Of a stretch of 10,117 bases of DNA, positions 1 through 6,212 are shown piece after piece. Under the pieces are notes generated by a model. It made no database searches and was not told the DNA's origin. It saw only the letters and a program-made list of their open reading frames with translations. Source of the stretch: Comamonadaceae bacterium (lineage in GTDB: Bacteria; Pseudomonadota; Gammaproteobacteria; Burkholderiales; Burkholderiaceae); NCBI GenBank assembly GCA_947505995.1, contig CANNNB010000074.1, forward strand, positions 1 to 10,117, given 5' to 3'. Within the stretch, counting starts at the first letter, position 1. Every line of letters begins with the position of its first letter. The position numbers were made by a program, and so were the translations under genes.

Positions 1-75
1 CAAACCCAAGGCGGCGATGGCCAGCACAGTGCCTGCATTCAAAGTAGCCGCGATGAGCAATGCATACGACTCCAT
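1..75 (-). CDS. BMP-type ABC transporter permease, second subunit (partial, N-terminal 25 residues)
   Basis: Only the first 25 codons are in the window; the gene continues past the left edge. The visible residues begin MESYALLIAATLNAGT and end in a hydrophobic AIAALGL stretch. This resembles the start of the YufQ/NupC-type permease of nucleoside ABC importers, where an 'AATL..GTPL..AALG' first membrane segment is usual. Its ATG shares one base with the TGA of the preceding permease (TGATG), so the two are translationally coupled. By family knowledge it would pair with the first permease to form the membrane channel of a purine nucleoside/base importer. The substrate-binding lipoprotein (BMP family) is not in the window and probably lies further left. 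Identification rests mainly on context because so little sequence is visible. Confidence 0.75.
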   Translation of the reverse strand, partial: MESYALLIAATLNAGTVLAIAALGL

Positions 76-1139
76 CAGGCACTCCCCTTTTGCCAACGCA
101 AGCGGTATGCCAGCAGGGTGTCGCATGCCAACAAGCTAAACAACAACAACCCCTGAAACACGCCGGTGATGGACTTGGGCAAACCCATGCGCGATTGCGC
201 CAACTCACCACCAATGTAGAACATGCTCATGAGGACTGCCGAAAAAACAATGCCTACCGGATGCAAGCGCCCCACATAAGCCACGATGATGGCCGCAAAA
301 CCATAGCCAGAGGGCACATAGGGTGTGAGTTGACCCAAAGGCCCTGCCACTTCCAGGGCGCCCGCCAAACCTGCTGCGCCGCCAGACACCATAAGCGCCA
401 CCCACAAAGCCTTGCGCGAAGAAAAACCAGCGTAGCGTGAGGCTGCAGGCGCCAAACCCCCTACTTGCTGCGCAAAGCCTGCACGTGTTCTAAACAGGAA
501 AATCCAAACAGCAGCAACGCCTACCAACGCAATGATGAGGCCCACACTCATGCGAGAGCCACTCATGAGACGTGGAATTTGAGTCACTGCTTCAAAGGAT
601 TTGGTTTGTGGAAAGTTATAGCCAGCGGGATCTTTCCAGGGTCCATAAACCAAATACCCCAACACCATGTCCGCCACGTAGACCAACATCAGGCTGACCA
701 AAATTTCATTGGCGTGAAATTTGTCCTTCAACCAAGCCGTGATGGCGGCCCAAAACATGCCGCCCGCCACGCCAGCCAAAACCACTGCCACCACAATCCA
801 GCGGCCGGTTTCTTTGTCGGCCAACAAAGCCACACCGCCAGCGGCCACAGCGCCAATGACAAATTGCCCTTCTGCACCAATGTTCCAAACATTGGAACGA
901 AAACAAACAGCCAAACCCAAGGCAATGACCAACAGGGGTGTGGCCTTGACCATGAGCTCACCCAAAGCATAGGCTGATTTCAAAGGTTCCCAAAAAAACA
1001 TTTGCAGTCCGCGCACAGGATCTTTGCCAAGCAATACAAACAAGCCAATGCCCAAAGAAACCGTGATGACCAAGGCCAAAATGGGGGAGGCGTAACGCCA
1101 AAAGTTCGAAGCCTGCGAGCGCAATTCAAGTTTCAGCAT
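75..1139 (-). CDS. BMP-type ABC transporter permease, first subunit (YufP/NupB-like)
   Basis: This is an inner-membrane permease of the BPD_transp_2 family, the type paired with BMP lipoproteins for nucleoside or purine uptake. With the ATG at 1139 it is 354 residues, with about eight to ten hydrophobic segments. Family hallmarks are visible: WNIGAEGQF near residues 86-93, FHANEILVSLML near 141-152, GGAAGLAGALEVAG near 253-266, and GYGFAAIIVAYVGRLHPVGI near 278-297. A GTG 18 bp upstream (1157) would add six residues (MVCGRR). I prefer the ATG because MLKLELR looks like a family N-terminus and GGGAGG lies just before it, although the spacing of 3 nt is short. The gene overlaps the ATPase gene by 14 bp and the next permease by 1 bp, so all three are one operon. 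Substrate (nucleoside, xanthine or similar) is inferred from the surrounding purine genes. Confidence 0.93.
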   Translation of the reverse strand: MLKLELRSQASNFWRYASPILALVITVSLGIGLFVLLGKDPVRGLQMFFWEPLKSAYALGELMVKATPLLVIALGLAVCFRSNVWNIGAEGQFVIGAVAAGGVALLADKETGRWIVVAVVLAGVAGGMFWAAITAWLKDKFHANEILVSLMLVYVADMVLGYLVYGPWKDPAGYNFPQTKSFEAVTQIPRLMSGSRMSVGLIIALVGVAAVWIFLFRTRAGFAQQVGGLAPAASRYAGFSSRKALWVALMVSGGAAGLAGALEVAGPLGQLTPYVPSGYGFAAIIVAYVGRLHPVGIVFSAVLMSMFYIGGELAQSRMGLPKSITGVFQGLLLFSLLACDTLLAYRLRWQKGSA

Positions 1140-2646
1140 GCGCCTCCCACAGACCACTCATCCATTCGCCAATTTGTGCCACTGTGGCATCCTTGCGAGG
1201 TATAGAGGGAGAAATTTTTCCATTGGCCATGACATACAAGCGGTCGGAAATTTCAAACAACTCGTCCAACTCCTCACTGACCACAAGCACGGCACAACCA
1301 GCGTCACGCAAGGCCAAGATCTCGCCCCTGATTTGAGCTGCAGCGCCCACATCGACACCCCAAGTTGGTTGCGACACCAACAACACTTTGGGCTTGGCTT
1401 CAATCTCGCGACCCACAATGAACTTTTGCAAATTGCCACCCGATAAGGATTGCGCAGCCGCTTGGGCACCATTGGCTTTGACGTTAAATTGTTGAATGAT
1501 TTTTTGCGCTTGTTCCTGCAAAATATGCGTGTGAATCCATCCACTTGGTGATATGGCTTCGCTCCTTGTCAGAAGCATGTTTTGCGCCAAACTGAGTGAG
1601 GGCACAGCGCCTCGTCCCAATCTTTCTTCAGGCACAAAATGCAAGCCCGCTTGACGCCGTTCAGTGGGACCGATTTGACCGATTGCTCTTCCCTCTAATT
1701 GAATGGCATCGGCTTGCGCGCGAATGTCTTCACCAGACAAAGCAAAAAGAAGCTCACGCTGACCATTGCCTGACACACCTGCAATGCCCACAACCTCGCC
1801 TGCGCGCACTTGTAAATTGACGCCAACCAAGTTCACGCCGAACTGATTTTCTTTTTCCAAAGTCAAATTGCGCGCTTCAAACAAAATGTCACCTGGCGTG
1901 CGATCTTGGTGCATCAAGGCGGGGGGTTCAGCACCGATCATCATGCGACTGAGCGAAGCATTGGACTCTTTCCTCGGATCGCAAACACCCGTGACTTCAC
2001 CGGCCCGAAGTACTGTACAAGCAGAGCACAGTTCGCGAATTTCATGCAGCTTGTGGCTGATGTAAAGCAAGCTACAACCTTGACTGACCAATTTTTTCAA
2101 AACAACAAACAATTTGTCGACCGCTTGCGGTGTAAGCACAGATGTAGGCTCATCCAAAATGAGCAGCTTAGGCTCTGTAAGCAAGGCACGAATAATTTCA
2201 ACCCGCTGCATTTCACCCACGCTCAAGGTATGAACTGGTCTTGCGGGGTCAATGTCAAGGCCATACTCTGCGGCCTTGGCGCTGATGCGCGCAGAAACTT
2301 GCGCCAGGGTTAATGAAGGATCTAAACCAAGCCAAACATTTTCAGCCACACTGAGCGTATCAAACAAACTAAAGTGCTGAAACACCATGCTGATACCCAA
2401 GGCTCGGGCTTGCTGTGGATTTCTAATTTGAACGACTTGGCCGTTGTATTGAATAGAGCCCTCATCTGGCTTGACTGCGCCATAGATGATTTTCATCAGA
2501 GTCGATTTGCCTGCGCCGTTCTCGCCTAAAACGGCATGCGCCTCGCCAGGTTTGACGGACAAAGAGACGGAGCGATTGGCCACCACACCAGGATAGCGCT
2601 TGGTGATGTTCGCAAGTGACAGGCGCAATGGCTCGATGGACTGCAT
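1126..2646 (-). CDS. BMP-type ABC transporter ATP-binding protein with two ATPase domains (YufO/NupA-like)
   Basis: This 506-residue cytoplasmic ATPase should power the importer formed with the two downstream permeases. It is a tandem-domain ATPase of the sugar/nucleoside (RbsA/YufO) class. Domain 1 is complete: Walker A GENGAGKST at 41-49, Q-loop Gln90, signature LSVGEMQ at 141-147, Walker B LLILDEPT at 161-168, and switch His198. Domain 2 has a degenerate Walker A (GVSGNGQRE, about 290-298, no Lys-Ser/Thr pair), the VPEERLGRG motif at 338-346, signature LSGGNLQK at 401-408, and QPTWGVD at 426-432, with Gln in place of the usual Walker B acid. A degenerate second site is normal for this family. 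Length is typical. The ATG at 2646 has only a weak ribosome site (GAG, partly inside an inverted repeat). A 69 bp gap separates it from the regulator gene upstream. Confidence 0.95.
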   Translation of the reverse strand: MQSIEPLRLSLANITKRYPGVVANRSVSLSVKPGEAHAVLGENGAGKSTLMKIIYGAVKPDEGSIQYNGQVVQIRNPQQARALGISMVFQHFSLFDTLSVAENVWLGLDPSLTLAQVSARISAKAAEYGLDIDPARPVHTLSVGEMQRVEIIRALLTEPKLLILDEPTSVLTPQAVDKLFVVLKKLVSQGCSLLYISHKLHEIRELCSACTVLRAGEVTGVCDPRKESNASLSRMMIGAEPPALMHQDRTPGDILFEARNLTLEKENQFGVNLVGVNLQVRAGEVVGIAGVSGNGQRELLFALSGEDIRAQADAIQLEGRAIGQIGPTERRQAGLHFVPEERLGRGAVPSLSLAQNMLLTRSEAISPSGWIHTHILQEQAQKIIQQFNVKANGAQAAAQSLSGGNLQKFIVGREIEAKPKVLLVSQPTWGVDVGAAAQIRGEILALRDAGCAVLVVSEELDELFEISDRLYVMANGKISPSIPRKDATVAQIGEWMSGLWEAHAET

Positions 2647-2653
2647 GGGTTAC

Positions 2654-2684
2654 TCAAAGTTCGACAAATTCTATCGAGCTTTGA
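2654..2684 (-). promoter_or_regulatory. Inverted repeat just upstream of the ABC ATPase start
   Basis: The arms TCAAAGTTCGA (2654-2664) and TCGAGCTTTGA (2674-2684) are inverted repeats matching at 10 of 11 positions around a 9 nt loop. In the minus-strand transcript the hairpin ends 7 nt before the ATPase ATG, and its last bases reach into the only weak Shine-Dalgarno-like GAG. It could be a translational control hairpin or a dimeric operator. It has no following U-tract, so it is not a classical terminator. Two smaller inverted repeats lie in the same gap: ACGC/GCGT (2685-2696) and AGCGA/TCGCT (2705-2717, over the regulator's stop codon). The pattern is visible; the function is inference. 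Confidence 0.4.
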
Positions 2685-2715
2685 ACGCCTTAGCGTCCTC
2701 TTGAAGCGAATCTCG

Positions 2716-3342
2716 CTAAATACCCGCCAAAGACTGCAATCCGCTTGGATCTAGCAGGTTTAAAACTCGACCACCGCCACTGATCAGCTTGCGATCGCGC
2801 AAGTGCTTTAAGACCCTAGAGAAGGTCTCGGGCGCAATGCCCAGTTGCGCTGCGATCAAACGCTTTCGGTCTCGCAAGATCACGGCAAAACTGCCCTGTG
2901 CATCCGCAGGCTCTGCATGACGCAGAAGCCACTCGGCAAAACGTGCATCGGCGTCTTTGGCCAGTCGACTAACTGCCACTTCGATTTGCTGCCTTTGAGC
3001 CTTCGCCAAATCAAGTATCAGAGAATGCAAGGGTTCGGGTAAATTTTTCAAATGACTTCTAAACTGCCCCAGAGACATGCTTTGGATCGTGACCGAGCTT
3101 TCAGCCAAGACATCAACGGCATGCGGCAAGCCCAACATGGCCGCAGCAGCCTCCAACCAAAAGGGCCCCTCCACCGCACCCAATTGATGGACCAACACGC
3201 CGTCCTCGATCAAGCCAAAGGCCACTTTACCCGTAAGAAGGTGGATGGCCTTGTTGGCGGCCTGACCTCGACGCAACAAAACTGTGCCACAAGCTACTTT
3301 TTCTGCTTGGACAGGCGCATGGTTCAAAACACGATTCAACAT
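2716..3342 (-). CDS. Crp/Fnr-family transcriptional regulator
   Basis: This is a 208-residue DNA-binding regulator. Residues about 15-95 form the cyclic-nucleotide-binding-like beta-roll (CGTVLLRRGQAANKAIHLLTGKVAFGL then beta strands). A long dimerisation helix follows at about 103-130, then the Crp-type winged helix-turn-helix at about 132-195. The recognition helix PETFSRVLKHLRD (171-183) carries E172-x-x-S175-R176, the same E..SR pattern FNR uses to read TTGAT half-sites. The protein has a single cysteine (Cys18), so it lacks the four-cysteine Fe-S cluster of true Fnr. The classic cAMP-contact residues of Crp are not evident, so the ligand is unknown. An FNR/FixK-type box lies 36 bp before its ATG. 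It is co-directional with the glycerate kinase upstream and the transporter downstream, so local control of this region is plausible but unproven. Confidence 0.92.
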   Translation of the reverse strand: MLNRVLNHAPVQAEKVACGTVLLRRGQAANKAIHLLTGKVAFGLIEDGVLVHQLGAVEGPFWLEAAAAMLGLPHAVDVLAESSVTIQSMSLGQFRSHLKNLPEPLHSLILDLAKAQRQQIEVAVSRLAKDADARFAEWLLRHAEPADAQGSFAVILRDRKRLIAAQLGIAPETFSRVLKHLRDRKLISGGGRVLNLLDPSGLQSLAGI

Positions 3343-3377
3343 GGCCTCGAATTTGCCAGAGCCTTGGCACGCCCGCG

Positions 3378-3391
3378 TTGACCCACATCAA
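3378..3391 (-). promoter_or_regulatory. FNR/FixK-type binding site upstream of the Crp/Fnr regulator gene
   Basis: On the minus strand the sequence is TTGATGTGGGTCAA. It fits the TTGA-N6-TCAA core exactly and the FNR/Anr consensus TTGAT-N4-ATCAA with one mismatch. It lies in the 56 bp gap between the glycerate kinase stop codon and the regulator start. A second 9 bp palindrome, TTGTCACAA, sits next to it at 3396-3404, overlapping the kinase stop. The regulator just downstream has the matching E..SR recognition helix, so autoregulation is the simplest reading. The centre of the box is about 42 bp before the ATG, leaving little room for an untranslated leader if it acts as a class II activator site; repression or a promoter inside the kinase gene is also possible. 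Confidence 0.5.
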
Positions 3392-3398
3392 TACTTTG

Positions 3399-4736
3399 TC
3401 ACAACACCAAAATGGCGCGAAAGTCATTCACATTGGTATGTGTTGGCCCTGAGAAAACCAAATCATTCAAGGCTTGAAAGTAGCCGTAGGCGTCATTGCA
3501 CGCGAGATGCTCGTCCAAACTTAAGCCAGAGTATGCCCCTCTGACCAGCGTATCTGGGGTAACCAGCGCGCCAGCGTTGTCTTCGATGCCATCTATTCCG
3601 TCTGTGTCAGCTGCGAGGGCCCACACATTCTCTTGGCCCTGCAATGCTTGCGCCAGGCCCAAACAAAACTCTCCTGCTCTGCCGCCTCTCCCTTCGCGCT
3701 TTTTGGGATCATTTTTTGTAGCTCGAATGGTGACTGTGGTTTCGCCGCCGCTCAAAATAACACAGGGCTTGACAAAGGGGCCGTGGCCTTTGGCACTGGC
3801 ACGCGCAAGCGCAGCATGGACCTTGCCCACCTCACGCGACTCACCTTCCATTTCATCACTCAAAATATAGGCACGCAGTCCTTTTGATTCTGCCAAGCTG
3901 GCAGCGGCCAATAAAGACTGTTGCGGTGTTGCAATGAGATGCACAGTGCTTCTATCAAAGGCTGCATCCCCTGGCTTGGGCGACTCCCAATTTGAATTCT
4001 GCAGTGCTGCGAGCACAGCGCTTGAGATTTCAATTTGATAGCGCTTCAAAATTTGAAGTGCATCGACACACGTCGTTGCATCGGGCACCGTGGGGCCACT
4101 GGCAATGACAGAGGGGTCGTCGCCTGGCACATCGCTGATGGCCAAGGTGACAACTTGTGCAGGCGCACAAGCGGCCGCCAAACGCCCGCCTTTGATGCGT
4201 GACAAATGCTTGCGAACGCAGTTCATTTCAACGATATTGGCGCCGCTTTTCAGCAAGGCCTGATTGATACTTTGTTTTTCAGCCAAGCTCAAGCCATCGG
4301 CTGGCAAGGTGAGCAAAGCAGAGCCTCCACCTGAAATGAGACACAACACCAAATCGTCCTGCGTGAGGCCATGGGTGAGCGACAAAATTTCTTCGGCCGC
4401 AGCCAAACCCGCCGCATCGGGCACAGGGTGTGATGCTTCCACAATTTTTAAACGCTCTGGTACCCCTTCTGGCCTGGCAGGGGTATGGCCGTAGCGCGTT
4501 ACAACCATGCCAGACAAGGGCGCATCTGACGGCCACAAAGCTTCCACCGCGTGGGCCATGGCACCTGCTGCCTTGCCTGCGCCCAACACAAGGGTTCGGC
4601 CCTTGGGAAGCTTAGGCAAAAAAGCGGGCGTGTTGTGAAGCGGCAGCGCCCGCTGAACAGCCTGATCAAAAAGCTGTCGGAGGAAGGCTCGAGGATTTTG
4701 CTGAATATCGCTTTGCACGTCAGGATTAGAAGTCAT
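3399..4736 (-). CDS. Glycerate 2-kinase, MOFRL family (TtuD/GckA type)
   Basis: This 445-residue cytoplasmic enzyme should phosphorylate D-glycerate with ATP to 2-phosphoglycerate. The N-terminal DUF4147 domain shows LVLGAGKAAGAMAHAVE (49-65), SHPVPDAAG (102-110), LISGGGSALLTLPADGLSL (133-151), NCVRKHLSRIKGGRLA (172-187) and SDVPGDDPSVIASGPTVPD (201-219). The C-terminal MOFRL domain shows ILSGGETTVTIR (327-338), GRGGRAGEFCLGLA (349-362), ALAADTDGIDGIEDNAGA (373-390) and the end motif PTHTNVNDFRAILV (431-444). Length is normal for the family. In purine degradation, allantoin-derived glyoxylate is converted through tartronate semialdehyde to glycerate, so a glycerate kinase fits here as the last salvage step. 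Related genes are called ttuD or gckA after other pathways, so I give no symbol. It is divergent from the deaminase gene across only 60 bp. No strong ribosome site precedes the ATG. Confidence 0.94.
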   Translation of the reverse strand: MTSNPDVQSDIQQNPRAFLRQLFDQAVQRALPLHNTPAFLPKLPKGRTLVLGAGKAAGAMAHAVEALWPSDAPLSGMVVTRYGHTPARPEGVPERLKIVEASHPVPDAAGLAAAEEILSLTHGLTQDDLVLCLISGGGSALLTLPADGLSLAEKQSINQALLKSGANIVEMNCVRKHLSRIKGGRLAAACAPAQVVTLAISDVPGDDPSVIASGPTVPDATTCVDALQILKRYQIEISSAVLAALQNSNWESPKPGDAAFDRSTVHLIATPQQSLLAAASLAESKGLRAYILSDEMEGESREVGKVHAALARASAKGHGPFVKPCVILSGGETTVTIRATKNDPKKREGRGGRAGEFCLGLAQALQGQENVWALAADTDGIDGIEDNAGALVTPDTLVRGAYSGLSLDEHLACNDAYGYFQALNDLVFSGPTHTNVNDFRAILVL

Positions 4737-4796
4737 GATGACAGAGTGTAGTACCTGCCATGGTCACCCGCAATTTCTTCGTGCAAAATCATTCCC
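4737..4796. promoter_or_regulatory. Short divergent intergenic region between glycerate kinase and 8-oxoguanine deaminase
   Basis: These 60 bp must hold the 5' signals for both divergent genes unless promoters lie inside the coding regions. I see no convincing -35/-10 pair on either strand and no Shine-Dalgarno sequence before the plus-strand ATG (the preceding bases are AAAATCATTCCC). An in-frame TAG at 4750-4752, with no ATG, GTG or TTG codon after it in that frame, excludes a longer deaminase start. Promoters here would have to overlap back to back. The location is certain by default; the signals are not. Confidence 0.3.
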
Positions 4797-6212
4797 ATGA
4801 CCACCTTGCTCATTCACAACGCTCACACCCTAGCCACGCTTAACGATTCAGGCGATGAACTGCACAACGCTTCTGTCTTTGTCAGAGACAACTGCATTGA
4901 GGCCATCGGACCAGCGGCTCACTTGCCACACACAGCCGATCGCGTGATACAGGCCGAGCACCATGTGGTCATTCCAGGCATGGTCAACACGCACCATCAC
5001 ATGTCACAAAGCTTAACGCGCGCCATACCCGCTGTTCAAAACGCCGAACTTTTCAGCTGGCTCACAGGCCTTTATCCCATCTGGGCTGGCCTGCAACCCG
5101 ACATGATTTACGCTAGCACCCAAACCGCCATGGCCGAATTGTTGTTGTCCGGCTGCACCACCAGCAGTGACCATTTGTACATCTACCCCAATGGCGTCAA
5201 ACTAGACGATTGCATTGCGGCAGCCCAAGAAATTGGCATGCGCTTTGTGGCCACCCGCGGCAGCATGAGCGTAGGCCAATCCAAAGGCGGATTGCCACCC
5301 GATCGGGTGGTGGAGCAAGAAGATGCCATCCTAAAGGACACACAGCGCTTAATTGAGCGCTATCACGACGCAGCGCATGGCGCTATGACGCAAGTGGCCG
5401 TGGCCCCTTGCTCGCCCTTCAGCGTCAGCCAAGACCTCATGCGTTTGTCGGCAGAGATGGCCAGACACTATGGTGTGAGGTTGCACACTCACTTGGCAGA
5501 AAATGACCATGACATCGCCTACAGCTTGGAAAAATTCAAGCGCACACCCACGCAATATGCGCAAGACTTGGGTTGGTTGGGACACGATGTGTGGCATGCC
5601 CACTGCGTTAAATTGGACGATGAAGGCATCTCGCTTTTTGCGGCCACCCGAACGGGCATTGCACATTGTCCCTGTAGCAACATGCGTTTGGCCAGTGGCA
5701 TTGCGCCCATTCGAAAAATGCTTGAAGCGGGAGTGCCTGTGGGCTTGGGAGTTGACGGCAGCGCCAGCAACGATGCAGCCCACATGGTGAACGAAGCGCG
5801 CCAGGCCATGCTGTTGGCGCGTCTCAGAAAATCACTTGAAGGCCCGCAAGTCAATGCCGAGGGCAAAACCATTTTCGGCTGCGACACCGCACCCATGGAA
5901 ATGACTGCGCGTGATGCGCTCAGGTTGGCCACACGGGGCGGCGCAGAAGTCTTAGGTCGAAAGGACATTGGCCAACTCAGCGTTGGATTTTGTGCAGACA
6001 TGGCCTTGTTTGACCTGCGCAATTTGAGTTTTGCAGGCGGCGCTGTTCATGACGCCATTGGCAGCCTGATGCTGTGTGCCAGTGCGCCTGCCGCTTACAC
6101 CGTGGTCAATGGCAGAGTGGTGGTCAGTGAAGGTCAGTTGGCCACTGTTGACCTTGGCAATGTGATTGAACGGCACAACAAGTTTGCCGTTCAACTGGCA
6201 TCAGGTCATTGA
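4797..6212 (+). CDS. 8-oxoguanine deaminase (amidohydrolase superfamily, TRZ/ATZ type)
   Basis: This 471-residue cytosolic metal-dependent hydrolase should convert 8-oxoguanine to urate plus ammonia. Visible amidohydrolase features: the metal-binding region GMVNTHHHMSQSLTR (61-75, His66-His68), HTHLAEN (230-236), WHAHCVKLDDEG (266-277, with His269 the likely metal ligand), the specificity segment HCPCSNMRLASG (about 288-299), and the metal/catalytic Asp320 in GVDGSASND (318-326). The NTHHH, CSNMRLASG and DGSASND combination is what I associate with 8-oxoguanine deaminases (Pseudomonas PA0142 type) rather than guanine deaminase or chlorohydrolases. Hydroxyatrazine-type hydrolases are the nearest alternative. 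The product, urate, is the substrate of the PuuD enzyme encoded convergently next door, with a 7 bp tail-to-tail overlap. It is the only catabolic enzyme gene here on the plus strand. Confidence 0.92.
   Translation: MTTLLIHNAHTLATLNDSGDELHNASVFVRDNCIEAIGPAAHLPHTADRVIQAEHHVVIPGMVNTHHHMSQSLTRAIPAVQNAELFSWLTGLYPIWAGLQPDMIYASTQTAMAELLLSGCTTSSDHLYIYPNGVKLDDCIAAAQEIGMRFVATRGSMSVGQSKGGLPPDRVVEQEDAILKDTQRLIERYHDAAHGAMTQVAVAPCSPFSVSQDLMRLSAEMARHYGVRLHTHLAENDHDIAYSLEKFKRTPTQYAQDLGWLGHDVWHAHCVKLDDEGISLFAATRTGIAHCPCSNMRLASGIAPIRKMLEAGVPVGLGVDGSASNDAAHMVNEARQAMLLARLRKSLEGPQVNAEGKTIFGCDTAPMEMTARDALRLATRGGAEVLGRKDIGQLSVGFCADMALFDLRNLSFAGGAVHDAIGSLMLCASAPAAYTVVNGRVVVSEGQLATVDLGNVIERHNKFAVQLASGH

Noticed and set aside
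465..977. Plus-strand open frame of 170 codons opposite the ABC permease
   Set aside because: It is the mirror of a well-conserved permease gene, has a composition rich in His, Gln and Asn typical of antisense reading, and shows no domain or ribosome site.
1126..1780. Degenerate second ATPase domain in the transporter ATPase as a sign of decay
   Set aside because: Loss of the Walker A Lys and replacement of the Walker B acid in the second domain are normal in YufO/RbsA-like tandem ATPases; the gene is full length and intact.
5519..6022. Minus-strand open frame of 167 codons opposite the 8-oxoguanine deaminase
   Set aside because: It is fully antisense to a gene with clear catalytic motifs, and its Ser/Ala/Met-rich sequence has no family features.
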